The position numbers and the translations under genes are program-made. From the NCBI RefSeq assembly GCF_011397635.1, contig NC_064754.1, positions 29,802,543 to 29,866,542 of the forward strand: a DNA stretch of 64,000 bases, written 5' to 3'. Below the pieces are notes generated by a model. It saw nothing but the letters and a program-made list of their open reading frames with translations, ran no database searches and was not told the origin of the DNA. Position 1 is the first letter of the stretch. The number at the start of each line of letters is the position of its first letter. The stretch is from Epinephelus fuscoguttatus (lineage: Eukaryota > Chordata > Actinopteri > Perciformes > Serranidae). Below are positions 24,601 to 36,110 of the stretch, in pieces.

Positions 24601-24815
24601 TTCTCCCTGCAATGGGAAGGATTCTGTAAAGAAACACACAAATGATAAGGGAGTTAATGACAAACTTAATGACACATATGAGTCTTGAAATATGAACCTC
24701 ACTCTCAACTCACCTGCTGACGTTCTGTTGTTGTGAAGAGGAAAAATAAGTAGATCGCCAGTGAGGCCAGCTTCAAGAAGATGCTCCTGAAGTAAAGAGA
24801 AGTGAACTGACAAAG

Positions 24816-24881
<66 letters not shown>

Positions 24882-27800
24882 GGTTATCCTGGGTTTGTGT
24901 CCCTGTGCACCTTACCTCACAAGTGTTGCATTGACCTGCATGGTGAAAGAGTAGTCTTCAAAAGATGAGATCTTATGGAAGATGTGGGGGAGGACAAGGT
25001 TGACAAAGGTGATGGTGATGGGAGGGAGGTACTGGAGCACCAGACTGACCAACCAGTAACCATTCTAAGAGACACAGTCCAGGGTGTCAGATGTGAACAT
25101 CTATTCAACCAAATCCAAGACACACCATCCAGCATCAAAGTCTCACCTTGTAATCTGATGTTTTGGTGGCGAAGTAGATGAGGTAGAAGGCTCCACCCAG
25201 CAGAGACAGAACGAGCAGGTTGAGGACAAACCTGAGCAGGTAGAGACGCACCCTCTGTCTGAGCGTCCTCTGAGACTCACGCAGGGAGAAATTCTGCTCC
25301 TCCAGGAACAGCTGAGGATGGAGAGAAAGAAATACAGGAAAACCTCTCTATTTAATCTAAAACATTAGAACTGCAGTATACATACATACATACATACATA
25401 CATACATACACATGAATCATACAGTGTATCTACGATCTATATATTTTACACTCTATAAAAACCCATAAAACTAGAAAGTAGTAGAACATGGTTTCCAAAC
25501 TTTTTCCCTAAACACAGGGGCTCAGAGAAAATGCAAGGAGCAGTACTTTAATCTCTCTTTATGGGGAGTTTTGAACATTTATATATCTCCTCTGAGCTGG
25601 TTCTACAAAGAGGTTAGAAACACGTGCACACTTTTAACCACTGATGTCTAAAATTGAATCCAGGCATCTGGGCACACTAAATTTCCTCATCTGCCTGAAG
25701 CAGTGTTGCCTCTTGTAGCCTTCTTTCATGAAGGAGGTAGACACTACCTTTTTTCTGACATTTAAAACCCTGTGTCAGCATATATGATATATGTATGTGC
25801 ATGGATGTGAGTGTAGGTAAGGGACATCTGTTTTAGAAGCAGGGTGGGGAAATATTTTTGGCAACCATCCACAGATACCAATGCTAATGCAACAAGTTTG
25901 CATGGTGGTGCAACAAGAGTGTTCTGGTTTCTAACCGCTGGGAGCTGGGGCCCTTCTGAATGGAAGTTTGCATGTTCTTCCTGTGTCTGCATGGCTTTTC
26001 TCTAGGTTCTCCGGCTTCCCCCCACAGTCCAAAGACATGTTGGTTAGGTTAAGTGTTGACTTTAATTTGCTCGTAGGTGTGAATGTGATAGTCTGGTGAT
26101 CTGCTCAGGGTGTACCCAGCCTCTTGCCCAGTGTCAGCTGGGATTGGCTTCAGCATCCCCTCCAAAAACAACCTGGATAGTTAAGTGGAGAAACATAGCC
26201 AATGCAGATTTCTCCTCACTAGGCATGGGACAATATGAAAACTCCATGTAATGATTACCATGACAATTCACAACTCAAGATATTATCTCAATAATCGATG
26301 TTCATCATGCTTAAAACTCTCAAAATAATGAAAAACATACTGGAATTACTTAACCCTACACTTTGTTGAGACACAAATATTTGTTGTGCATCACAGACAA
26401 ACATCTTTTTAGTAAAAAATCAAACAACCTTAAAAGCCAGGCCTTTCATTCATTCATCTTCTAACCGCTTCATCCTCTTGAGGGTCGCAGGGGGGCTGGA
26501 GCCTATCCCAGCTGACATCGGGCGAGAGGCAGGGTACACCCTGGACAGGTCGCCAGACTATCGCAGGGCTGACACATAGAGACAAACAACCATTCACACT
26601 CACATTCACACCCATGGACAATTTAGAGTTATCAATTAACCTAGTCCCCAATCTGCATGTCTTTGGACTGTGGGAGGAAGCCGGAGTGCCCGGAGAGAAC
26701 CCACGCTGACACGGGGAGAACATGCAAACTCCGCATAGAGGAACTCCCACACCCGGGATCGAACCGGCAACCCTCTTGCTGTGAGGCGACAGTGCTAACC
26801 ACCACACCTCTGTGCCGCCCAGCCAGGCCTTTCAACTATTTGAAATGACATCATATCTTTCCATATAAAATATGCTATTGATTGTGTTTTTTGAGGTTGG
26901 TGTGTATGCAGCCTATTTTTTACAGAGTCTCTTTTATTGTTGGTTGCCCTGCAGTCTCTGGGTGCTGCTGGATATTCATGATTGCCCTGATAATGGAAAT
27001 TTACCACCATCAATATATTTGGGGCGGCAGTAGCTCAGTCCATTGGGACTGGAGGTTGGGAACCAGAGGGTTGCTGGTAAAAGTCCCTGTCTGTACCAAA
27101 TATGGAGTGTGGACTGGTAGTTGGAGAGGTGCCAGTTTGCCTCTTGGGCACTGTCAAGGTGCCTGTCCATGGGCAGCCCTCTTGCTGTGACATATCTCCA
27201 TTTAATGCATGTATAGGTCCTGTTTGTGCGTGTGTGTGTATTTCAGGCCTGTGTGTGTATGTATATGACAACAGAGTGAAAAAATTGAATTTCCCCTTGG
27301 GATCAATAAAGTATATCTTCTTCTTTTGAGTTTTTTTGTGTGTTCTAATCTGCAATAATATTGTATATCCCTACTCCTTACAGGTCACGAGGGGTCACAG
27401 AATAGTTTGATTATGTGAAAATAATGTGAACAATATGCTACAGCCTTGGGTTAAGTCACCCTGTTAAACCCAACATTACACACATTATGGGAAACAGAAA
27501 AAGTGGTTGCAGTAGGTTGGACAGATTTACTGTTTACAATCAATTTTCCCAGCATTTGCTCAGTGACCACAGTAGATTAGAGGAATGTTGTGATACCTAC
27601 AGGTGTCATGTCTGCGTCCACTCACCTTGAGATCGTTTCTGATGAAGCTGTGTTTGAGAGTAGCAGCAGCAGGGTCCTGGATGGTGAAGTCCCAACCACA
27701 GAAGATTTTATAGCTCACGTTCATACTGTAACGCTTCCCGAGCATCCAGGTGTGCTTGTAGCCAACCGTCGTCCTGTCAGAGAAGTTTACAGATTTAATA

Positions 27801-30800
27801 CAGAAGCTGTCTTTAAGGTGTAAGAAAAATAGCTTTTGGAGCTTTTTGTTGTTTAGCAACTTAACTGACCGACGGACCACCATGATGAGACTGATGAAGA
27901 GGATGATGAGGACTCCAGCGAGGTACAGCAGAGGCGTATTCAGGCACATCAAATTCAGGGAACCACGAGTATAAAAACCATAGAAGACTGGGGAACGATC
28001 CAGGTAGCCCTGCAGACAGGAGAGAGAATTTAAATTATATGAAACACATAAGAAAACATACAGTGCACAAGCACAAATAAACAAGCCCATACCGATCCCA
28101 GGAAGAAATCCAAAACAGAGTCATTGCCTCCAAACTTCAAAGGTTCTGTAAAACCACAGAGAACAAACACAACAATTTTTTTGACATTGTGTTGTGGATA
28201 ATTTACTGTAATCTGTCATTACAGCTGACTCACCACTGCTGTTGCTCCGGCCATAAAATGCCGTAGGCCCCAGAATAAAACCCGAGATGAGAGCACAGTG
28301 AAGAAAGTTCAGGTAAACCAGATATCTGAGGAACACAAAGTACGACTTCACACCAACTCCAAACCTGCCTGGAACAGATCAGTGAGGGTGAAATCATTTA
28401 GTCATGGTAATACAATATACTAGAAGCCAACAGGTGCAAAACAAGTCATGATGTACATCTTTCTTACCTTCGATGGCACGGAGTTTTTGCTGCCATGGCA
28501 ACAGGCCTGATAGAAATCCTCTCATCTGCGCCCAAACCCTCTTTCTGTTGATGCTCTGGCTCCGCCTCCAGGACTCCCAAAAACCAATACTGCTGATTTG
28601 CATCTTCCTCCTGTCCCTAATTAACAGTGTGAATGTGATAATTCATTAATTAATTTTTCTCTTGTATTGTTAAACCCTGAGCCTAAGCATAAAAAATATC
28701 ATAAACACAAAACATAAAGGTGAGGCAACAAATATTTAACCTCCTTACTTTAAAGGTCCAATATGTAGGATTTAGGATATATTGGCAGAATTGGAATATA
28801 AAGTCATAAGTATTTTTTCTTTAGTGTATCACCTGAAAATAATAATTGTTGTGATTTTATTGCCTTAGAATGAGCTGTTTATATCTACATAGGGAGCAGA
28901 TCCTGGTCTGTGGAGATTGCCACGTTGCATCGCTGTGTTTTCTAAGTAGCTCAGAACAGACGAGTCAAATACTGGCTCTAGAAAGGACCATTAACATTTT
29001 TGTAGTGTCGACTGTCAACCACCTTGACGAGAGCGTCAGAAAAACATTGACTTTTTAAGTGAAACTGTTTTATTCATTTACCAAATTTACCAGTTTAAAT
29101 CACCAGCTCCATTTGTTTTAGAGAAGAAGAGGCCTCTGCCAATAATTCGGCTTCTGTTAAAACAACCCAGTCTCAGTCTGAGGTTATTGAAATCTGGCGC
29201 TTGGGCAGTGACTTGAAGTCTCAGACACTGAGGAAAAAAGCCGTCCTTTAACGTTGGCAATGGTTGCTGTTATAGTTAAACACATGAGGGGGAAATGTGG
29301 TGGGACAAGAACAAAAGTAAAGCAGCGAAAGTCCACAAAGGGTGGATGAGAGGGTTGTTGGATAGGTCCATCAAACACTGACTTTCACCTGGGAGAGCGG
29401 TGAATGTGTCCTGTAAGATTATAAAGCTAAACCCTGTTCTTTTTCCCAAACCTAACCACGTGTTTTTGTTGCCTAAACCCAACCATGTGCATTAGTTGTT
29501 GGAGTAGAAAAAAACATCAATTCATGATGTTGTACTGACATGTTTTTATTTTGAAAGAGACTGTATGTAAACGGTAAATTTCCTGTGAAAACGGAAGCAT
29601 ATTTTGAAAGAAGACAATGCATGCAACAGGCAGACCTTGACATGGTGTCCCAGAATGGCAACAACCAACTCACCCAGGGCACCTTGAAAGTGGAAAGTCT
29701 ATTACTGTAGTCGATATGTAACGAGGTCAGAGTGAGAATGTGTTGGTTAAAAAACCTCCTGAGCATCTGGCTCTTTAATTGTCAGAGAAAAGGTGAGCAC
29801 ACATTAGCAGGTCCTGGGCTAACCGCCTGTCTGCTATGTGCCGAACAGCGAAGGAGAAACACTGATTTGCAAGGTGAAACTGCTTTATTCAGTGTTTTTA
29901 CTGGTTTTAATCACCTAGTCAGTTTGTATTGGAGAGGAAGAGACCTTTGTGAATAAGTTGGATCCCAGTGAAAACCTCCTGAACAATGAACACTGAAGGA
30001 ATTCCAACAGGGAGAAGTTTCAGCAGGTTGAAATCCACAATCCTCATTGCTAGATGCCACTAATTCCCCCTAAATCTTACCCACTGTTACTTTAAAGATG
30101 AACATTAAGCTTTTAAAAAGGCAGACTAACACCTCCTTCCCTCAATCCATCAGTTTACTAATCACAGGGAGTACTCTCATAGTGATGTAATCAAGGTTAT
30201 CTCAGATTACCTTCAGGACAGACTTTGACAGAGTGACCGTGTTACAAACTCAAGGTGTGAAAAGTGTGGATGTTTAGCAGGCAGGGAGGGTGCTGCTACT
30301 GAGCTTCATTATGGGAATTGCCCATAAACATCCCAAACAAAGAAAATAAGAGGAAAATAAGAAAATACAGGCAGAGGGGAGAGTCTGTGCAGATAAATAA
30401 ACTGCCACACACTTCTAGTGGGTCAAGTTAATATTGAAATTACTTCTGTATGAGTCTGTACATCATTTCTAGGAAAATCCTACATAGTACATCTTAAAAG
30501 AAAAATGAAATAAAATCTGTCTCTTTATGAAATCGGTTGATTTCCCCTTTAACTCACCTGCCTGATACAGAACACTATCGAGGATGACTTTTTTTTTTTT
30601 TTTTTTTTATATCTATTTCAGACAAACTCTGTAAGCCTCTGTAAGGCTCCCAGGATGATTAACAGAGAAAGCCTTTTATCTAATCTTTGCTCTTCGAGTG
30701 TGAATTACTGGATATTCACATCCCCAGGCCCTCAAGAAATATTCAAAAACCACTAGAGGGGAAGATTAGTTTTTAGTTGAACTGGCCAACACTCATAGAT

Positions 30801-32217
30801 TATACAAGTAAATATGGTGTTGCAAGTATACCAAGCTTCATTTTATGGTTTCACAAGTCCTAAAAGATTGGGGAACAGGTGGGACTCAGGTATAAAAAAA
30901 ACCTTATGTTTAATTAAAGGATCCTACATGTTGTGCCAGATTCGGTGACAGCATGGACCTTTTCCACTAGAACATTAAAATAAGGTGTAGAATGAAAATA
31001 ATGACAATAAGTAGATTTGAGGAGTGTGGGATAGGCTCTCCCACCTGGCGTCTCTCTTCCCTTGAATACACATGACCAGGTTCCTGAGTGGCTGTGTAGA
31101 TGCCTTGTCTCTGGACAGGTGGCCATGGCTGATCCTCTCCCCTGCTTCTGGGCCGCCCTGGTAGGCCTCGCATGTCTCCCATGAACCCTGTCTGTCCTGC
31201 TCTGGCCTGCTGGCCTGGATGCTGGGCAGCTGATCAAATATCTCTGTCTGGTAGTACTCACAGGAGTCCGACGACACGGTGGACTGAGTGCTCTCATCTG
31301 TAGTGAGAATGGAACATGAATGTAGATTGCAGTGCATGGTTACTTAGTTCGTTTATGCCACAGGTTGTGTGTTGGGTAAAATTTTGCTTTAAGTAACCTG
31401 CAGATTCTTGTCTTGATTAATCGATCAATTGTTTTGTCTATGAAAAGGGAGGAAGTAGTGGAAAAGGCTCAAGGTTACATCCTCAAATGTCTTGTTTTGT
31501 CTGACCCACTGTAGGAAACCCAAAGACCATTCAGTTTACAGTGATATAAAAGAGACATATCTTCACATATGGGAATTCAAACTAGCAATGTTTGGCATTT
31601 ATGTGGACGGAGAACCATATGCATATTTATATGCAGTGTTGGAGAGTAGTTAACTACACATTGTTCAATACTAGTTTAACTACAAATTGCAGTAGTTGGA
31701 TGGCAGTCTAACAAATCTCAGTGGCTTTTTTAGTGGTTAAGTACATTGGGTCATGTAGTTTATGTAGTTAATTACAAACTGCATATTCATAATATTCTCA
31801 TCACATTTTTTGCCATACAGTATGGCATATGTCAATCTGTCATTTATTTGTCAGTAGTGTCTTGTAAGCCAATGCTGGTTAGGTACATGTGAATAAAAGT
31901 GTTTAAATTCATTGATCATGCATCATGTAACACCTTAATGTGTCAAAAAGATGTCTGAGCCAAATTAAAGTTCACCCTTCTTTAGATATTTATATGAGTT
32001 AGACCTGAGCAGGGCAAACTTGTTGACATTCAGCCCTGTTGCTTTGGCATTAAAATCATATGTTTCAAATGCAGACACAGCGCTAAACAAGCAAGAGTCG
32101 TCTCTCTCTCCCTCTCACATACAGATGACAAATGCACAGGCACATTTATATAATTTTATGTAATTTTCCGTTACCTGACAGGAGTCTCATGAAGTTGACA
32201 TTATTGTGCTCCTCCAT
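21659..32217 (-). CDS. tmc8: transmembrane channel-like protein 8 (EVER2-like)
   Basis: TMC8 is a multi-pass endomembrane (mainly ER) protein. In human, EVER1/EVER2 with CIB1 and ZnT-1 act in lymphocyte and keratinocyte zinc signalling and restriction of beta-papillomaviruses. Exons: 32217-32175, 31297-31045, 28610-28468, 28368-28234, 28145-28093, 28009-27870, 27773-27626, 25311-25147, 25064-24916, 24786-24714, 24623-24514, 24313-24127, 22817-22660, 22459-22316, 22064-21986, 21805-21659; 708 aa (human about 726). Landmarks are FGVGVKSYFVFLRYLVYLN (first helix), KIFCGWDFTI, REMYKLCIFNFL, NVLDLVYGQTVSWVGVYYCP with FYIKK, and FRASSSSVLFHFMLLLGL, each matching human TMC8 as I recall it. The family signature CWET/CWEN reads CREN at 439-442. 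The start exon (MEEHNNVNFMRLL) is chosen because its phase joins the next exon. Intron 7 carries one SINE, a possible second one and older copies. TMC8 rather than TMC6 rests on both sequence and synteny. Confidence 0.93.
22900..23790. other. tmc8 intron 12 interior: repeat relics
   Basis: This 1.3-kb intron (22818-24126) contains gctagctttgctaacaggctaac-type sequence and, near 23712, an end fragment (tttaaaggaatattacaacattttgag) of the MITE family found at 17555-18492. No coding potential seen. Confidence 0.4.
24817..24877. repeat. (GT)n microsatellite in tmc8 intron 9
   Basis: About 30 GT units occupy half of a 129-bp intron between exons 25064-24916 and 24786-24714; on the coding strand they read as AC repeats. 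Confidence 0.9.
25379..25411. repeat. (CATA)n microsatellite
   Basis: Eight tetranucleotide units in tmc8 intron 7. Confidence 0.9.
25940..26180 (+). mobile_element. diverged copy of the SINE / L2-tail family
   Basis: Contains gtttgcatgttcttcctgtg, cagtccaaagacatg, gtaggtgtgaatgtga and gtgtcagctgggattggctt, matching in order the body of the SINE at 26449-26820 but on the opposite strand and much more diverged. No target-site duplication recognised. Confidence 0.6.
26435..26834 (-). mobile_element. tRNA-headed SINE with L2-like TGAA tail, 14-bp target-site duplication
   Basis: The insertion (26449-26820, minus strand) begins ggcggcacagaggtgtggtggttagcac with a pol III box-B-like ggttcgatcccggg, continues with the cagtccaaagacatgc body, and ends in TGAA repeats (ttcattcattcatc on the plus strand). 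It is flanked by a perfect 14-bp repeat, agccaggcctttca, at 26435-26448 and 26821-26834. It sits in tmc8 intron 7 in sense orientation. A second copy lies at 33779-34145. Confidence 0.8.
27021..27327 (+). mobile_element. second tRNA-derived SINE family
   Basis: Starts ggggcggcagtagctcagtcc (box A-like), followed by gttgggaaccagagggttgctgg and a degraded box B. The 3' end is gaatttccccttgggatcaataaagtatatct, a tail common to a fish SINE/LINE pair. A GT-rich segment lies before the tail. Located in tmc8 intron 7, antisense to the gene. Confidence 0.65.
28749..30095. mobile_element. TIR element, 'TGTGTAGGATTTAG' family, copy 2 (expanded)
   Basis: Left end tttaaaggtccaatatgtaggatttagg; inverted right end tttaaagtaacagtgggtaagatttagg. 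It shares the interior with copy 1 (1845-2584). A segment of about 80 bp (tttattca...ccagtttaaatcacc...agagaagaagaggcctctg) recurs at 29060-29140 and 29879-29955, suggesting an internal duplication or a nested second copy. Located in tmc8 intron 2. Confidence 0.6.
30588..30609. repeat. poly(T) tract
   Basis: About 20 consecutive T in tmc8 intron 2; the rest of 30100-31040 shows nothing recognisable. Confidence 0.85.
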
Positions 32218-32470
32218 TTTTTCTCCCTGCACTTCCTCTTTAATTACAAATGCTCAAACACCTCCTCGCGTCATATAAAACATCAACTATCACAACTATC
32301 GTCTCCACCAAAAGCTGCAACTTAAGGTTCTGAAAAAGGTCACTTCCGCAATCTGCATCAAACTGTCCTGCTTTTAACCCTACATCAACGTCCCACTGAG
32401 GTGAAGGACCCCTGAGCGGCTGATCTGGAGTTTGTGCCGCTGGTGCTGCTCAGTTTCTGTCAGGTGGAGC
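32218..32470 (-). promoter_or_regulatory. probable tmc8 promoter / 5' leader
   Basis: Sequence upstream of the tmc8 start codon. It contains cacttcctcttt and gtcacttccgc (ETS-type GGAA cores on the coding strand), which would fit lymphoid expression, but no TATA box is visible. Assigned by position; low certainty. Confidence 0.3.
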
Positions 32471-33471
32471 AGACGTCAGACTGACTGTGACTGAATTTGA
32501 CAGCTCACAGGAAATCACATGACAGGATACAGAAACAGACATTGCATTGGGTGCTGAAAATACCTCAGATCATTTCACAACATCCCAAGAAATGCCCACA
32601 CATACAAACTAGACTGAAAACAAGTGAGAATATGTTAAAGGTCAGAATTAAATGAGAGCGGTGGATTTGTTTCTTACTATTTAAGTACAATTGAATAACT
32701 TAAAATGCAAAAGTCAACTGTAAATTTGATAATTAAATATTATTTGTCACCATTATCAAGTATCAGCTTAATGTGTATAAAGCAATATCACAGCCAAAAG
32801 TCAATTTGCCTTTGAACTAAGTCAAATAGGCAGGTAAGTAGCCTAATCATTATCTTCCCTTTTTACTGGATCCATGTAAACTATTATGTGCTTGACATTA
32901 GTTAGACCTGACATGATTCACACTAGTCAGTGTGTCATCATTTGGAAACCAACACTTCAATGTACATGAGATGATGTAGCACAAAGGCTCTTTCCACCCA
33001 CTTGCTACACCACAAAGACGTCTGAGGCTTCCAGTCAGTACCATTTACAAAGAAACATCAGCATCATTTCTTAGGAGCTTTTTTCAGCATACTTAGTTTC
33101 AATTCTACTGAGACTTTCAAATCTATGCTGTTCACTTTCTGTGTTTGGATCAGAAAAACATCTTATGCTATCATTACCCAGAACATATAGACACATCAGG
33201 TTTTACTTTATGTCCCTTTACAAGTGAAACATGAAAATAAATAAATAAGTAAATAAAAAAAGTAATATAACAAGTAATAAGTAAATAACAGATGAGTTAT
33301 AGATGGGTATAGGCCTGTTTCACCAAAAATAGCTCTACTCCAGTGACCCAGTGACAGTGTGACAGTGAGACATCATCACACACAGTACCAGGACCCTGAA
33401 ACTGAAACAGTTAAATTAATCATTTTCCATTTCATGTCAGATACTGTAAGCTTTTAGTCAAGTTTGGAAAG

Positions 33472-33473
<2 letters not shown>

Positions 33474-33552
<79 letters not shown>
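33474..33552. repeat. (AT)n microsatellite
   Basis: About 39 TA units without interruption. Confidence 0.95.
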
Positions 33553-33553
<1 letters not shown>

Positions 33554-33766
33554 CTCCAGCTGCAACATTAAAGGAATGTACTCCTACATCCTAATCAATG
33601 ATTATAATATAATATAATATGATTAAATGAATAATTGAAATGAGCCATTCTGCAACGTGCCTACTTTCAGAGTATTTTGATTCTAATACTTTTGTAGTTT
33701 GTGTACGAGTTTGACTACAGACTTTCGCCTGTAACAGAGTATTCATTACCCTGCAGTATTGCTACT

Positions 33767-34157
33767 TAAGTGAAAGATTCATTCATTCATTCATCTTCTA
33801 ACCCCTTCATCCTCTTGAGGGTCGTGGGGGGACTGGAGCCTATCCCAGATGACATTGGGCGAGAGGCAGGGTACACCCTGGACAGGTCGCCAGAGTATCA
33901 CAGGGCTGACACATAGAGACAGACAACCATTCACACTCACATTCACACCTATGGGCAATTTAGAGTTATCAATTAGCCTAGTCTGCATGTCTTTGGACTG
34001 TGGGAGGAAGCCGGAGTGCCCGGAGAGAACCCATGCTGGGAGAACATGCAAGCTCCGCACAGTGGGGCTCCCACACCCGGGATCGAACCGGCAACTCTCT
34101 TGCTGTGAGGCGACAGTGCTAACCACCACATCACCGTGCCGCCCCTAAGTGAAAGAT
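33767..34157 (-). mobile_element. tRNA-headed SINE with L2-like tail, copy 2, 12-bp target-site duplication
   Basis: The insertion (33779-34145, minus strand) has the same head (ggcggcacggtgatgtggtg, box B ggttcgatcccggg) and TGAA-repeat tail as the copy at 26449-26820. It is flanked by taagtgaaagat at 33767-33778 and 34146-34157. The two copies differ at scattered positions only, so both look fairly young. Confidence 0.82.
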
Positions 34158-34589
34158 CTGAATACTTATTCCACCACTGGTTACTTTTAATTTTCCACTA
34201 AAAGAGCTCTCCTCTATGTGTTTGTGTACCTGTCTCTCTGTGGTCTGCCAGGTGCACCTGACAGCTGCTGACACACAAACTCAGAAACATGTCAGTGTGT
34301 ACGTGTCTAAATCTTAAATGCAGACATGACAGGGGCAGAATCTCCATTTTAAAGAACATCTACACAGTATCAGTGTTTTCCATCTATCACATGCTACTAC
34401 AGTCTTTATTAATAATACTACTGTTGCTACTTTTGTGATTGTGACTGTCAAATACATAGCCTATCGTAATGTACTGTGATATTATACACACATACTGCTC
34501 AGTAATGGTAGCACATGTAATACACAGCATGACTTCATACAAATTAAACCCCTTACCACTTTTCTGACTATTCCTACTACTTCACCTCC

Positions 34590-34958
34590 ATCTTAGACAT
34601 TAAAGCAAGCATTTCAGTGTAGCGTCAGCTTTTCAAGCAGCCTTGAAATATTCAGCAGTCTTGGTCTCATTCAACTATTCATTGACATTCATACACATTA
34701 AAACCAGCATTGCAGTGTAGTGTCAGATTTTCAAGTACCTTGAAATATTCAACAGTATTGGTACCATTCTATGTTTCAATAATATTCAGAGTAATTAAGC
34801 TCATTCCCAGCTTTCTGTCTATTCCTACCTTCTTACACATTACAGCCAGCACTGCAGTGTAGCGTAAGCTTTTCATAACACCTTCAAATATTCCTCATCA
34901 TTCATACATGCATTGCATTATTCAACGCTTCAAGCGAGCATTACAGTGTAGCGTAAGC
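34590..34958. repeat. diverged minisatellite, four units
   Basis: The unit ccagcattgcagtgtagcgt followed by aagcttttcaa...ccttgaaatattca recurs at about 34610, 34705, 34850 and 34940, with spacing of about 90-145 bp. The last unit is interrupted by a hAT-type element and resumes at 35270 (cttaagctattcagctttcg). Confidence 0.65.
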
Positions 34959-35277
34959 CAGGGGTGTCCAAACGTTTTTGAATGGGGGCCAGATAAAACA
35001 ACGTGAAAACACCTGGGGGCCAACTGATTCTTGCATCAAAAGTTGTTTTTTTTGTTTGTTTTTTTAAAGTGAGATAAATGCAACCATTTTCATCTTTTAC
35101 TGAGCTATTACTACTTGATGCCTGTCTACAACGTAGTGTATGATAGTCCTGACATTGTGAGGTGAAGGGTAAAAATGCCAAGTGATCTTGCTCGATTAAC
35201 CATTATTGTGTAAAGGACCACATATGTTATGATTAAAATTGGCCCTGGGCCAGACTTTGGACATGCCTGGCTTAAGC
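34951..35277. mobile_element. Charlie-like non-autonomous hAT element
   Basis: The element 34959-35269 (311 bp) has ends caggggtgtccaaac and, inverted, caggcatgtccaaag, the typical hAT/Charlie terminal pattern. The flanks gcgtaagc (34951-34958) and gcttaagc (35270-35277) match at 7 of 8 positions. Confidence 0.75.
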
Positions 35278-35699
35278 TATTCAGCTTTCGCATTCACACT
35301 CGCAATTTCTTCAGAAATTGCATTCTCTAGTTTGCACTTGTGCTTCTCTTACTTTGGCAAAATGTTGCTGTGGTTAACCCATTTAGTTGTAGCTTTTTAC
35401 TTGGCGATGGGTTAAAGGTAATTTGTAAGATGAGGCAGGCCACTTAGCAAACAATGTGTTGTTGTTTTTTTTTTTGTTTTTTTTTAGAAACAGTCTAGGT
35501 GTGGTCAGGTGAGTCAGGAGGAAAGGCCGGAGGACACTTTGTAGCCACGCAATAGTGGTAGGTGGTAGAAGCTCTACTGTTTGTATTACCTATTTTGGCT
35601 TTACCATATATACTTATCAGATGTGCTAAGGAATGACTCCACTTCTAGTTAACCATTTGTAGGTCGTCTGACGTGGAACTCAATTAATTAAAACACTGT

Positions 35700-36110
35700 C
35701 CGCCTCGATAGATTCAAGTTAGACTGTCTTTGTGTACTTGGGCATTGTTTCAGCAGACAAACACCGGCGAGGGATTTCAAGTCTGAATAGGACTGAACCA
35801 AGTCTGGCAAATTTGAGGGGGGATGTTCACGTTACCTCGTCATCACAAGCCGGTGACTGTGTTGAATTTATGGGTGTATTGGGGACTAAGACAGAGTTTG
35901 ACGCAGTAACTATACATTTAGCTCTCGGTTTTAAAGTTCCTAGTTGAAAAAGTTGATACCTCACATCCCTCCGCGAAAATGGTTTCTCCCCGGCTGTCCG
36001 GTTGCGCGTGTGGACTATTTTGACTGACATACTGGCGAGCAGAGACTCAAACGGGTTTGTCGAGTTACTGAACGGGTGAGTGAACAACTTTGGCCAGACT
36101 TTGTCAAAGT
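35700..36110 (+). promoter_or_regulatory. candidate tmc6 promoter and non-coding first exon
   Basis: A CpG-richer block (for example ccctccgcgaaaatgg, cccggctgtccggttgcgcg) ends in a strong donor, aacgg|gtgagt, at 36076. With the acceptor at 40692-40693 this would form a 4.6-kb intron in the tmc6 5' untranslated region. Inference; no transcript evidence. Confidence 0.35.

Noticed and set aside
24597-24623. Alternative acceptor cattgcag|ggagaac that would remove the CREN motif from tmc8
   Set aside because: Using it breaks the reading frame of the exon (phase mismatch with exon 24786-24714), whereas the upstream acceptor keeps it.
26454-26848. Overlapping open frames on both strands (also 33791-34148, 57769-58153)
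   Set aside because: They follow copies of a SINE family, not genes. The similar peptides at several loci come from the repeat.
27021-27110. tRNA gene
   Set aside because: It has a tRNA-like box A but is the head of a SINE with a degraded box B and a SINE tail. The better box B (ggttcgatccc) at 26449-26820 and 33779-34145 is also within SINEs.
21659-32217. Reading the minus-strand multi-pass gene as STRA6 or as tmc6
   Set aside because: TMC landmarks (GWDF, FYIKK, YGQT.SW) rule out STRA6. Strand relative to syngr2, the short tail and residue matches favour TMC8 over TMC6.
34590-34958. CRISPR array
   Set aside because: Repeats are long, diverged and irregularly spaced, in a vertebrate genome; they are a minisatellite.
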